A stretch of 64,000 bases of DNA from Cryptomeria japonica (taxonomy: Eukaryota > Streptophyta > Pinopsida > Cupressales > Cupressaceae). The position numbers and the translations under genes are program-made. The stretch is taken from assembly GCF_030272615.1 (NCBI RefSeq), contig NC_081407.1, forward strand, positions 146,819,744 to 146,883,743. Direction: 5' to 3'. Positions 12,857-24,410 of this stretch are shown piece by piece (the stretch's first letter is position 1; each line of letters opens with the position of its first letter). The notes beneath the pieces were generated by a model. It worked only from the letters and a program-made list of their open reading frames with translations, was not told the DNA's origin and made no database searches.

Positions 12857-13205
12857 CAGACACGGAACGCACACTGATGAAGGAGAATCATGACGTTCCC
12901 TGTCTAATCAGAGTGAGTGAAGGAAAATCATCCCCTCGCATCCCAATACACTTGCAAACACACAACATATAAATAACGCATTGCAATAATAGGAAAAAGT
13001 GTCAGTCCATGATAGAGATCCATAAAATAACATTATTCATAAGCACTGAGATACTGCATAAAATCATACACCATAATCCAGATAAAGCATGAAATAACAT
13101 TGCATGACATACAAATCAATGTACAATAATGTTCCACAGAATAGTCATTGAAGTAACTCAAAACATACAAAAGAGGCTGATCAAGGAGGGGTACTACATC
13201 GTGAG

Positions 13206-14030
13206 TGTGTGCTGATTGAGGATGAACATCATGATTATTTGTATGTGGTAAGTGATTATCCTATTATGTATCAATCTAAAATTCATTTTATATATATATT
13301 AACGTCGATACTTTTTATTGTATTAGGTGGAGTTACACAAAATTCTAGAGAGAAGGTTGAGTGGGTGCACTTGAAAGACACTTGCATCATATACATCTTC
13401 ATCCACTTGCATCCAAATATATCTTGTGATATGTTTCCTTCTCCTAGAGGGAATTGACTGGATTAGGGTCCTATGTTGTATGCCCATATGGTATTTTTTA
13501 ACATATGTTTTTGATTAAGCAAAAACAGGTTTTGAGGGGACCCAAAACTCCGTACATCAAATACAAAGATAGATCAATAAAGTATCTAGACCAGAATTAA
13601 CAACAACAAGACAAAATGGGTTGCAAGAGAGAAGGACAACATAAACACAACAACTAGAGGAAAAGACAAAAAAAAGGGGCATATATGTTTTGTATTATAG
13701 ATATGTGAAATTCTATGTTCAAATGGGTTTTGGCAACCCTATATGACTTTATTGGATATATTTTATACTTTTATTGACATATAATATTGTATGGACTTAT
13801 AGATTTTTGATTAATGCAAATTGTTTTTACCATTGTTATCCATAATTACAGTACAAATGATTAAATGAATAATTGCACAAAGTTGATTGTTAATTAAGCT
13901 TCCAACCTGAATATGCATCTCTATAACACATATACTTACCATTTTATTATCATTTTCAATGCTTACAAGCCAATTACATGATGTAATAATTGTTGATATT
14001 ACAAGTAACGTGATAACATTCATATGTCTA
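13206..14030 (+). repeat. Gene-like repeat family, copy A, second part
   Basis: Resumes the match to copy B after the insertion. GTAAGTGATTATC (13249) pairs with GATAAGTGATTATT (33295); AGGTGGAGTTACACAAAATTCTA (13326) pairs with AGGTTCAATTCTAAAATAG (33358); CTATATGACTTTATTGGATA (13739) pairs with CTATATGACTTTCTCATACA (33594). The last shared stretch is near 13830 / 33690. Confidence 0.6.
13514..13679 (-). mobile_element. Probable 5'-truncated LINE tail
   Basis: A ~165 bp block absent from the matching place in copy B. Read on the minus strand it ends GGGTCCCCTCAAAACC...CTTAATCAAAAAC, which resembles the 3' ends of plant LINE transcripts (from general knowledge, not a search). It is flanked by near-duplicates ACATATGTTTTTG (13501-13513) and CATATATGTTTTG (13680-13692), consistent with target-primed insertion. 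Confidence 0.45.
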
Positions 14031-14410
14031 GATCAAATGTGCTTTATTGTTTGATTTATTCTTTCACTCAATTTCCTACATCCCATTTTTATTTCACAGG
14101 TTCATTAGGAATGTATGAATTTTCCAATTTTGAAAAAAAAATTGAGTGTATATGAGGACTTGCCCAAATTTTATCATGAAAGAGGTTTCATATATGCGAG
14201 ATTAATGCTTGTTTTTATATATGGAAAATTTAATTGAAACTAAAAGGATATCCTAATCATGAAATTATCCTTGAAACACTATGCCAAGAAACCAAGATCA
14301 TGGAAAACACGTTTAACTTTAAACTCTATCTCAAAACAATATCATACATAAGATATTATCATCAAGGCTCATCATAACTATTTTTTCACACAACTCCAAC
14401 ATCAAATATA
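14031..14410. other. AT-rich spacer, no gene seen
   Basis: No coding pattern or recognisable element. Confidence 0.5.
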
Positions 14411-14817
14411 CTTGCAAACCATTAACATCTACTATTTGTCAAGTCACACTCCTTCCATACCTTCACTCATACATCTACACTCCTTTAAATATACAAGATT
14501 AATCATTAAAACCCTTAACAAGGTCGACCATATATAGAATAAGCACTATTACATGAATTTGACCACTTAGACCTAAAAAATTCATTTTGATCTTCCCCAA
14601 GAGATAGAGAGACTACTTGTAAAACATTAACGTTTGCTACTTATCAATTCACACTCCTTCCATACCTTCACTCATACATCCACATTCCTTTATATACAAG
14701 ATAATCATCAAAAGCCTTAATAAGGTTAGGCATAGACAAAATAAACATTATTACATGAATTTGACCACTCAAACATAAAAAAATCATTTTGATCCACCCC
14801 CAAGAGATAGAGAGGAC
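14411..14817. repeat. Tandem duplication, ~205 bp unit, two copies
   Basis: Copy 1 (14411-14615) and copy 2 (14616-14817) share CACACTCCTTCCATACC, TTACATGAATTTGACCAC and CCAAGAGATAGAGAG at matching offsets. They have several substitutions and small indels. No reading frame is conserved. Confidence 0.85.
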
Positions 14818-15446
14818 CCAAAACCATCACAACACATCATTTCCAAATGATTCCAATGAACCACACATGCTGTCACATCCCCCAATGTCGAAATCAAATG
14901 AAACATGTAGATAAACATTAAAGTATGTTAACCAATCAACTCAAAACTATCCTCTAATACAAATTACACAATTCAGATCTCCACACACCACAGTGAGACC
15001 CAAAACACTATCCTTGAAGTCATTCTCCAAAGAGAACTTAGACAACAAGAATATGATCGAAGTAGGATACATCAATATTGTCAATAAAAAACTAGAACAA
15101 CTAACAACATAGAACTCATAACATCATAACCCCACTTGTCAATCAAATCATCACCTCAAAACTAAACTGGAGCAATACACAAAGCACATGGACAAGTCCT
15201 CCCAACCCTAGCACTTGAATCCACATATCGGGAAGCCACCAAGCATTCTCCAGACTTGTTCTAACAAACAACCTTATTGTTCAAGACAACAACAACCAAT
15301 TATACCATTTGAGCAACAAAGAACCTTCAAATATAATAATGTATTATACATAGATCATAAAAATTGTATCTAGAGCCACAACACATAATATTCACATACC
15401 ATAGGAATGCAAGACAATCTTCCATTGGGGTATTAAAAACTCTTCC
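14818..15446. other. Sequence without recognisable gene
   Basis: No coding pattern seen. It may be the decayed downstream internal part of the minus-strand copia remnant that follows. Confidence 0.4.
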
Positions 15447-16190
15447 CTACATAAATATTGTTTCCTTCATGTTGAAACTTCCACTGCACCAATCTTCTTG
15501 AACATTTATAACATCTTCATAAGAACACTCGACAATATCGAAACACATAAATACACTTTCTTGCATATTGAAACTTCCTATATACCATCCTTTCAAAAAC
15601 ACCAATGACAATACAAGATAGGTTGACATTAATGATAACACAAGACAAGTTGACATCAATGATAACACAAGACAAGTTGACCTCAATGACAACACAACAC
15701 AACAACTTAGGTTTCCAATAAGTAAATTTTCTACTAATCTCATATTCTTTAAATTCCCCACCAATACCCCTTGATTCCATTTACCACCTCAATTATTTCA
15801 AGCATATGGATAGAAATGTCTTCATTTAATGATATCCTTAAATTATCAAGTTTTCACTTGAAGTAAAACATCTCGATATAACTTATTTTATCATCTCAAT
15901 CATAGATGCTAATAAGCTTATCCCAAACATTTTTAGTAGTGCTACATTGCAACACCTTCACCAATTCAAAATTTGCCAGTCCACTAAAGATTGCATTCCT
16001 TTCTTTCCTATTATTTTCATAGAACCCAATCTCTACCACAACTATTGGAGGAGTAGGGGAAGGAGTATAACCGTCTCTGACTGAGTTCCAAAATTGAAAC
16101 TCTAAAGAGGATAAATGTGCTCCCATTCTTACTTTTCAAAAGGTGTAGTTTGTACCATTAATTTTAGGTATTTTGTATTGATCCATCTTG
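15447..16190 (-). pseudogene. Ty1/copia gag remnant
   Basis: On the minus strand, from ~16190, the frame reads YKIPKINGTNYTF followed by a stop where the family usually has Trp, then VRMGAHLSSLEFQFW. Further on come ENNRKERNAIFSGL and LVKVLQCSTTKNVWDKL (16010-15900). This is the N-terminal DUF4219/UBN2 gag pattern of copia retrotransposons, the nucleocapsid precursor that packages element RNA. Frameshifts follow, and the piece at ~15780-15720 (GIGGEFKEYEISRKF) fits the next part of UBN2. Only gag survives; no polymerase was found downstream. The PBS-like and LTR sequences lie just upstream on the same strand. Confidence 0.75.
15611..15695. repeat. Short tandem repeat, ~29 bp unit, three copies
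   Basis: Variants of ACAAGACAAGTTGACATCAA followed by TGATAAC, three times in a row, within the decayed gag region. Confidence 0.8.
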
Positions 16191-16216
16191 TTCCATCCCA
16201 TACCTTCCTACATTAG

Positions 16217-16238
16217 AGGAACTTGGATTTGATAAAAA
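16217..16238 (-). promoter_or_regulatory. Degenerate primer-binding site (initiator Met tRNA type)
   Basis: The minus strand reads TTTTATCAAATCCAAGTTCC, a degraded match to the plant retrotransposon primer site TGGTATCAGAGCCAGGTTC. It sits between the LTR end motif and the gag start, as expected. Confidence 0.5.
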
Positions 16239-16249
16239 AATTTGAACAC

Positions 16250-18247
16250 TCCCCAAGACTAAGAGAGGGTGAATAAATATTACATAGTGCTTAAAAAATT
16301 ATAGCACAATTCAAATTTCAAAATTCTTAATCTAAGCAACAATAGTAAAAGATAAAGAAATGAAAACACATTCACAATAGAAAACTAAATTTATGTGGAA
16401 AACCCAAGAACGAAAAAACCACGGTGAGAGTTAACTTACACTATATGAACAAAATTAGAATTTGTTTTAAGGATTACTCCCCAAGGAAGCTCACTACTCC
16501 TGAAAAGGACATGCAACTTAATTTCACTACCTTAGGGCAAGATACAAAGGACTTGCTGAAGAGACTCACTAATCTCCAAGAAAGATACATGAAAATATGA
16601 GTTGCAATGAATAAGCCTTTAGTATCATTGCATCCAATAATCTGCTTAGAATGTAGCTTCTCTTGACACATTGCCTCAAGCAACCATTTGAAAATTCAGC
16701 ATGAAAACTTCCACTACACCCTTCTTCCACCTTAGATTTGCATATTACACAACCCACACTCTTTGAAAATGAAATGATCTTGTATCTATATCCTTCTTAA
16801 CATGTCAAAGCTCCAATTACATCGATCAAAGCATGGGACAAGGAATGATCACAACAGGTTAGCCAAAAAACATTTTTGTGTTGAAAGTGGTCCAATCCAA
16901 GAGATATATAAGACCTAAAGGCAACATAATACATCTTTCAATGCATCCCAACAAAAAACACATGCTAATGCACATCCTACCAAGTCATCAATAAGGTAAT
17001 GTTTAGCCCTTAATCAGTCAGCCCAAAAGAATATCTACCAATTAAATATACTCAATGTGGATCCCCACAAGGAATAGTACGATCCAAATACACCTCATCA
17101 CAATCTCTAATGTTGGTGCAGATCCCTAAAGGCATAGGCAAAAAAAACAAACAAGCCTTGTCAGCCAGATAACTACAACTTCCCTAAAAAACCAACACCA
17201 AACAATATGCAACCCAAAAAGGATAAACTATTATTACGTGAATCACATAGAATCATATATTCCTTGAACATCCAACAACACTTCCATATAATTCTTTCAC
17301 ACTTTCATGCTAACACAAGCTAATACAACCAAACTAATATCGAGATCTTCATACTCAGAGGGCCAAAAAATACATTCATGAGATAAAACATACTTGTAGA
17401 ATATTTCATCACCTAAAATTTTAACTAAGACACTACAAATATGTCATAAGCACATTCCCCAAACCACAATAGAAAAGAAGACAACTCAAAGAAATGTGGA
17501 ACATTTTTTGGACTAGTCCTAACAAACCATCAACTTGTCAACATATTGTAGTTACTAGACACATCTTTGGAAACACCAAGGATGTAAAAATATAGGAGTG
17601 AAATGTCCACAAAAATTACACATTAAATCCAAAACCACAAGACTATATCACCAAGAGAAAAGGAATGTGGAACATTTTTCTAGATAGTCTTTAACATACT
17701 TTCCTACATTCACACACTTCATCAATGACCACATTATCCATCTAACAATAATTTCTCACTTAGGAGAAACAAATGAGATAACCTAACATCCCGTAGCATG
17801 TGAAAGATCATCAAGAACACATCCACTTCATCACCATGCTTGTAATCGTCATCTCAATGCTTCTAATCCCCATTTTATTACTTCTAATCCTCAACTTAGT
17901 GCATCTCATCCTCATCTAAATATGACATCATTGTGATAAAATCTCTTCCATCCAAGCATGAGTATCAAAACTATCATTGTTATTCACCAAATAAACATCA
18001 AAATATAAGCATATCCATAAAAAACCAAGAAGGTGAACATACACAACATAAACATCCTCAATCGTGAACCATCTCCACTATCTCCTTAGCACAACCATCT
18101 ACACTATTTATCAATGACAACACCTTATCAACACTTGAGACATCATTCTACAACATAACACATCATCAACATATACTTTTATCAAGCTCATCGTCAACAT
18201 ATCATCAATGACAACACACAAGCTAAGGGCTTATATCAATGCCAACA
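16250..18247 (-). repeat. LTR-like sequence upstream of the minus-strand copia gag; outer edge uncertain
   Basis: The inner end on the minus strand carries ATTCACCCTCTCTTAGTC (~16277-16260), the decayed form of the poly-C motif found at other LTR ends here. Further in is ACCGTGGTTTTTTCGTTCTTGG (~16420-16400), matching the GTGGTTTTTCCC-TTGGGTTTCC module of the 37544, 42355 and 48551 LTRs. The outer limit may be TGTTGGCATTGATATAAG starting at 18247 (minus), which resembles the 50010 LTR start, but ~2 kb would be long and other insertions may lie within. No gene seen. Confidence 0.5.
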
Positions 18248-19380
18248 ATTGCCCATGGTGCAAGTTATTTTTTCAAATTTTGTTGTTGGTGCATTTTGTA
18301 GATTGTCAAAGTCAAAAGTGTATTTTAGGATCACAAGATCATAGATTTTTATTATTTTCTCCATTGATTGAGATCCTTGTAGTGTTGGAAAGGTCTTTTA
18401 GAGAACTTTTAGTCTATCTATGCATATTTTCTAGATTTTTCTGTAGGTACAATTAATTCAAGATTTTGTGTTTTGTCACTCTGGTTAATTTCTTAGTCAT
18501 TTTGGCACTTGGGAATGTTTTGGTTGCATGGTTTGGCTTCTTTTTGGATGCATCATATGTATATATATATTTTTTGTCCTTATGGATCATTTGACAATCT
18601 TTTGTAAGCACTTTCTTTTTTAGACATATTATGATAAAGTCATGCATCTTGTTCATGCAATTTTGGGGGGTTATGCATAAATATTGTGTTGTATTATTGT
18701 ACTTGCACTGTATTATAAACTACCATGGGGTTTTTTTAGTGCCTTTGTTGTTTTATAGTCACAACTTTGCCAAGTGAGTATCCTTCCATGACAACAATCG
18801 GATCCTTAGGATTCTACCTCACATGTGTTTGTAGTCTTGATGCACACTCTTTTTTTAGTTATAGGTACTATTATTTGGTCACTTTAGATGTTGTATTTTC
18901 TCCTTCACGTATTTCTTGGTGAAATAGTTTTAGTGGATGTATCATATCTCTCCATAGTCAACATTATGGGGGTTATTATATTGTTTGTGCTAATTCTTTC
19001 TTGGTTTTTCTTGGAGTGAGTTGAGAAACTCTTGCATTACTATTTATTGAGGCAACCTTCTATTCTCAGTTGATCATTGTTATTTAGACTATTGTACCTG
19101 TATTTTATACTTGCATTAGTTAAGTAGCAATGACGAGATCACTCATGCAACTTCATTGGTTGAGTAGTGTTGTTGGTGTCACTTGTGCATATTTATGTGC
19201 CATCTATATTTTTTATTGGATTGATAGATGTTTTACAGTTGTTGCCATCTAATCATTGTGAGCCTTTTTTTATTACCTTTAGGCTCAAATCAATGCTTTT
19301 CTTTGAATGGCCTTATTGTCGTGACCCATAATGCATCTCATATTGCATCATTTCATAATGATCTTCTCCTTAAGTTTCAC
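18248..19380. other. T-rich sequence without recognisable gene
   Basis: An open frame of 82 codons at 18208-18456 shows no family resemblance and overlaps the putative LTR edge. Nothing else supports coding. Confidence 0.45.
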
Positions 19381-20030
19381 TTAAGGGGGGTGTGAGAGTA
19401 AATATGGATTTTCCTATCTACTCATACTTAAGTTTACTTAAGAATTATTATTTAAAAATATTCATTATTCATTTAATAGTTGATGGTGGGTAGTTGTCAG
19501 CACTCAGACTCTACCTACCCTCACATATGATCGAGACACATGTCCATATCTTGTGATCTCCTCACTCATGCTCTTACCATATAAGAAAGATAATTTTATA
19601 TTTTGACTCGAGTCAATTCATTTGGTGAAATAACATCTTTCATTTTGCTTCCCTCATGTGTTGTGTGAAGGTTATTTGGTTTGCTGATTGTTTACTATGA
19701 TTGAGACACATGTCCATATCTTGTGATCTCTTCACTCACACTCTTACCCATGTATAAGAAAGGCATTTTTATATTTTTACTCGAGTCAATTCATTTGGTG
19801 AAATAGCATCTTTCATTTTGCTTCCCTCATGTGTTGCGTGAAGGTTATTTGGTTTGCAGATTGTTCACTGGGTCCTCCAACAAGGCAGTGGGAGGAATTA
19901 GTGGGCTTCCTATATTCCATGTTAGAAAGTTCCTCAGTGCTAATAGAGAAACCATCTATGTTTATATTTGTTGTGTTGGCATTACACACTCAGATGAGAA
20001 TGGTTGATGTTGTCATTGATGGCAACCAAC
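19381..20030 (+). repeat. Copia-type LTR-like block bounded by a polypurine tract and a primer-binding-site-like sequence
   Basis: TTAAGGGGGG (19381-19390) resembles a polypurine tract and is followed directly by TGTGAGAGTAAATATGG, typical of the start of a copia LTR. The block runs to ATTGATGGCAACCAAC (~20030), after which TAGTATCAGAGC (20031-20042) matches the initiator-tRNA primer site except for one base. The 170 bp tandem duplication lies within it. No polymerase is attached on either side. Confidence 0.5.
19526..19866. repeat. Tandem duplication, 170 bp unit
   Basis: Copies 19526-19695 and 19696-19866 are directly adjacent. They share GAGACACATGTCCATATCTT, ACTCGAGTCAATTCATTTGG and GTGAAGGTTATTTGGTTTGC at the same offsets. 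They are highly similar, with few substitutions. Confidence 0.9.
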
Positions 20031-20104
20031 TAGTATCAGAGCTTGGTCAAAGGTTCGAATCATGCAGGCCGCGGTGAGTGACTTTGGGAGGGGGATTGTT
20101 GGCA
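20031..20104 (+). promoter_or_regulatory. Primer-binding-site-like and polypurine-tract-like signals ~45 bp apart
   Basis: TAGTATCAGAGC (20031-20042) is followed by AGGTTCGAATC (20051-20061) and then the purine run GGGAGGGGGA (20086-20095), next to TGTTGGCA (20097-20104), the usual start of copia LTRs here. So short a PBS-to-PPT distance is the hallmark of terminal-repeat retrotransposons in miniature. The GGTTCGAATC piece also resembles a tRNA B box, so a SINE-like origin is possible. Matching LTRs on both sides were not found. Confidence 0.4.
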
Positions 20105-20290
20105 GTGGGCCAATGTCCCTCGCGAGTATTCACGACATGGTTTAACAACCTCCTGTGGATTCTATAAGTCTAGTGGTTGTATCGGGCATTGACAGGTCGA
20201 TCTTTTGTTGCGACAACCCTAGCTTGTAAAATCCACAAGAGGCTATTAAGCCATGTCGCGAACCCTCGCGAGGGACGCTGACCCACTGCC
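20101..20290. mobile_element. 190 bp fold-back (inverted-repeat) element
   Basis: The left arm GGCAGTGGGCCAATGTCCC continues CGCGAGTATTCACGACATGG. It pairs with the reverse complement of the right arm (GGCAGTGGGTCAGCGTCCC, CGCGAGGGTTCGCGACATGG) over at least 60 bp with about ten mismatches, and weaker pairing continues to ~85 bp. Only ~20 bp is left as a loop, so nearly the whole unit is one hairpin. The GC content is far above its surroundings. No target duplication was found. Confidence 0.75.
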
Positions 20291-21940
20291 TACATGTTGT
20301 TCTTGTGTTGTATTGGGTCTAGTGGCTCTTGGTCATGCTACAACTACCATAGGTGGTAGTAGTGAACCTAGATTTTGTCCTACTAATGACCTTATAATAG
20401 GCCTTTGGCTCATAAACATTAACTTCTAATCAAGTGATTATATCATCCCATTGAGCATGCTAGAAAAGAATTGTTGATCTCTTACACTAATATTCAAGAG
20501 TACATCCTATGGGAAGTTTCATGATTGGGGACTAGATTGTGCTCCATGAAATGTTCTCTAGGATTTTAGAAGCTAGATCTTAAAATCGGGGAAGGAAAAT
20601 GGGCATAGAAAAACTGAAAGGAATGAAACTTGTAAAACTATTCTAAGGTGAAACACCAATATTTTAATAGGATTCATAACTTGGAGAGCGTAATATGACC
20701 CTAGATTTATAGACATTCATGAATACAAAATAATAAATATAGAATCTAATTTAGCAATAACAATAACTCACAACTCCAAATGAATGAATATAGAGCATTA
20801 AATCTTCACATTAAATGTAAGAGAATATACTCTAGATGTGATTGATGTATAGTAGATAATAAATTCTAGTCTTCGCTTCCAAACAAGATATGCTAAGATA
20901 CGATGGACTTGAAAAACTACTACCACTACTACTCTTGAAACTAATGAAAAATTTGTGAGCTATCATTAACCTGTCTAACAATGAAGTAGGAAAAGTATAA
21001 ATACATAGTCTCTCTAAGTTTTGTAGAAATCTCGAGGCAACAAAATTGCAGTCAAGAAATTTAGGTGTGTAGGTCCATGAAGTGGCCATTGCAATTACTC
21101 CGTCGAACAATTATGGTTGCCCTCTTGAGTGTGTATGGCACAAAGGCCTCTCTAACTGGGCAGCCTTAAACCACACACAATAAGCATCATATTAAGTCTA
21201 GAGAGTGTTAGAACACTTTGAGCATTTAATACTTTTAAGTGTAGAAGTGTATTCTTAGTGTGACCATACACCTTAAGTAACATATTAAACTTAAAAAATG
21301 TCATTCAACTTTGAGTGTTTAACACTTTTAAGCTTAAAAATATAAACTTAATGTGTATGATTTAAACCATTCCTTCTAATTGAATGCCAATGATATTTTT
21401 CTCCTGTATTGGTTGGAACTCGACTACGTGGTGACATCTAGTTTCTCAATCTCTTGCTAGTAGAGGATTGGTTGTAAGGACGTTCTCGTTTCTGACCAAT
21501 GGTGCATCTTTGATACACAGGAAAATACTGCACTCCTTAAATAAGTTTGACCGTGCCACATGGTTCCTTTTCTCGCTTTATTGGGACCGTCCCTACCAAC
21601 TAACATTTGCTTCGGTATGGTGCAAGCACATTGATAAACCTTTTATATCTTGCTTTATGCATAGTGGTCATATACAAAGCCACCAATTGGTACGTTAAAG
21701 CTCCTTGAAGGGAAGCTAGGGAGAAACCTTGGGAAGAACATGCACGGGAGAAAAAAGTGGCTCGCTCAAAAAGGGAAAGGCACGACCTCAAAAAAGAAAA
21801 TGTCGACTGGCCAAAGGAAAGCCACCGAGACTAAGGTGGGAACCAATCGAGGCACAAAATATGACATTGTTTTTATCAATGCCTCGTCACAAAACTTACC
21901 AAAACTTAGACTTTTTCTATACATACATACAAAATCAGTT
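20291..21940. other. Sequence without recognised gene; local GC-richer patch 21430-21880
   Basis: Open frames here (for example 20832-21110 on the minus strand and 21468-21698 on the plus strand) match nothing I know. The patch at 21430-21880 is compositionally richer in G and C, but no motif, splice structure or element edge is clear. Around 21190-21330 a loosely repeated TTTGAGTGTTTAACACTTTTAAG-like motif occurs twice. Confidence 0.4.
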
Positions 21941-21944
21941 ATGT

Positions 21945-22382
21945 ACACATCATAGATTAAATTATAATTAGTTTGACTTTAAAATTTAATTTTTAAAAAT
22001 ATTCAACAAAACATCATAAAATAAAATGGAAGTGTTAGATATTGGTGTTACAAATCTAATTTCAAAATAATAAAAAAATTAATTCTTTGTAGAAAAAAGG
22101 TTATGCCTAATATCATACACATCACTTTTTAAAAATGTTTTTTCGTATTAAAAAGTAGTTATTAAAAATCATGTCAAAAAATTTACAATTTAATTCCATT
22201 TATTTAAATAAAATAGATTTAGAATATATAGACAAAATCTTACAAATCACTAATTCACATCATCTTCAAATTCCTAATGGTTCAACTGCTATAGGTGTCA
22301 GAAAGTGAAGATCTAGCTCAAAATGTTTATTTCAATGGTAAATTTGGCCAAAAATTATAACCCATTAATGTGGGATCACCTA
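21945..22382 (+). mobile_element. Partial copy of the inverted-repeat DNA transposon seen at 46916-47900
   Basis: Shared order: AGTGTTAGATATTGGTGTTACA (22032) with ACTGGATATGGATGTTAAA (47551); TTTTTAAAAATGTT (22128) with TTCTTTAAAAATGTT (47641); AAATCACTAATTCACATCATC (22244) with AAATCACTAGTTCACATTATT (47764); GGTGTCAGAAAGTGAAG (22294) with GGTGTCTGAATCGGAAG (47813). The right end AATGTGGGATCACC (22366-22379) corresponds to ATTGTGGGTTCACC. The left half is missing. Confidence 0.6.
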
Positions 22383-24410
22383 GTTACAAGTGACATAAAG
22401 AATTTAAGGTGGTAGGAAATATTTAAGTGATAAATATGATTTGATGAATTCCTTATGATGGTACATAGATATTTGGATGACTTAAAACCATCTATTCGTG
22501 GGTCCATAAAACACTAAATGCATGCCTATCAATAAGGTCCTAGAATATGTAGCTAAAGGATGACAAATATATCATTAGAGTTGAGCTTACGTCTTGCATT
22601 TAATATGATAAAATTTCTATTTTAAAGATCTAGACTTAATATTCTCCAAAAAAATATTCCTTGATGTTAGATCCTCCTAATAGAGTTAGCTAAGATACAC
22701 ATGAAGGAGCTTATGTGTAATAAAGTTTGAAGATTTTGATATTTTTTCTTGAACTAAATTAACTCTTGACTATCTATTTGTATTAATATCTATGACTTAC
22801 ATATTGTAATAGGGTACTCTATATGTTGTTCTTATTAATTTCTATATGTGAAACTACTTGTATTTCTATGTTTATAATAAGATCACAAGAATCTGAAGGA
22901 ATTTTTAAAATTTTAGTCTTTCTATGCAAGATATGTGGTGGAAATTCTATCTATTCGTCTAAGTTGATTCTCATTTCATATAAATGCAACTATTATTATT
23001 TTTGTGAGCTCACTTTTGTAAACATTATTTTTAAACATAAGGCATGTCTTTAAATAAATTCATAGGATGAACAACTTTCTCATCTTTTCATCAAAGTTGT
23101 ATATATTGTCTATTTTTAGTTTCACGCATAATAATTTATCTGCATGTTTCGATTAGATGATTGAACTACTTATGCTTTATGTTAAGCTAATAAAATGACA
23201 CCTTAAGTGATTTTATGAATCTGTGAGCTAACATTATCAAGTCAATGGTCATCTTTTTGTTGACAAGATTGGATTTTTCACTCCATTTATTTTCCATTTT
23301 TATCTTCCTTTTAAAGTCTTTTATCTTTTTATCCTTTCTTTGAATGGTAGTTGGAATAGGCTAGAATGAGAGTAAAATTGGATTTCTTTTCTTCTTTTTC
23401 TTCCTAGAAACACTAACATATAATAAACTACTAAGCTACTCTTTCATGTGTATAATTGGTTTATTTTAGTTTAGAGTAGCATATTCACAATCCCTTGTGA
23501 CATTGTATACATTCTTCACTAGGAACACTTTTGCAACAATAAGATCTAGTGAAATGAAAGCTTGGGGAGATTATCCTTTGAATCTCCTTTGAAAAGAGCA
23601 TTTGGTCTTCCATCTCCGAAAGTTAGATCATGTGGTCATGCCAACCAATAGTGATGGTTTGAACAAATTTAGAACCTCTAGAAAATGAATGGCCCCAACC
23701 TTTTGATTGCTGCAAGATTGTATTCTTATAGAGAATGGTGAATGTCAATCCCAACTATTATTAATTAAATCTTTAGCATCACGTGTAATTAGTTTATGTT
23801 GCACATAATTGAACTAATCAATGTGTCCTTAAAAATGAGTTCACCTTCACCTCTAATACATGAAGTTTTCAATATATTATCTAGAGACAATGTTGAGGAG
23901 ATTTTCAAATTTATAAGAGAATGATTTCTCCTAGAAAAAACCCTCAGTCCTAAGTTAAGAGTGATGAGTGATAGCTAAGACAACATTCACCAATATGTAG
24001 ATTTGATTATATTTTGTTCTTTTTGAATTCAAAGTGTACTATAGTGATTTTTTTTTTTAACTTCATATTTGTTTTCTAGAATATGGATTAATAGCACATT
24101 GATTATGTTTAAATATAACAAACTAGCAATATATTGCACAAGATATGTACTAGTTCACTGACCTAATTGACTAAAAAAAAGCGGGAAAGTAGACTTGGAT
24201 TTAATTTTTAATTGAATGTTTATTCTTGTACACCTTAGACTCCCACTTGAAAACAATTGTCATGACAAAAATAATAAAAATACATTATAAAACAAATCGT
24301 AAATGAATTTATTATGTAAAAACTCAAATAAATAAAAATCTCATAATATTATTACATTCAAACATTTTTATTTATTGAAGTGTAAATATTACCAAGCAAG
24401 CAGTTTCATA
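22383..24410. other. AT-rich sequence without recognisable gene
   Basis: A short frame at 22823-23053 has no family resemblance. Nothing else supported. Confidence 0.5.

Larger units (their letters stand above)
9496..13205 (-). mobile_element. ~3.7 kb insertion splitting copy A; candidate solo LTR
   Basis: Copy B is continuous across the point where copy A is interrupted here, so this block is an insertion. On the minus strand it could run from TGTAGTACCCC (13198) to TTGTTTCA (9500), i.e. TG...CA, as an LTR would. The candidate 5 bp flanks (AAGGG and TCGTG) do not match, so solo-LTR status is unproven. The block is GC-richer than its host, lacks polymerase motifs, and contains a palindromic minisatellite and a short TA run. 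Confidence 0.5.

Noticed and set aside
12596-12877. 93-codon frame ending in Tyr-Ile repeats
   Set aside because: The end is translated TA microsatellite and the rest has no match; overlaps an equally unconvincing antisense frame.
20031-20061. Possible tRNA gene or SINE head (ATCAGAGC ... GGTTCGAATC)
   Set aside because: No cloverleaf can be completed; the first half is better read as a retrotransposon primer site. SINE origin is left as an alternative only.
20832-21110. 92-codon minus-strand frame
   Set aside because: No family resemblance and no conserved copy in the window.
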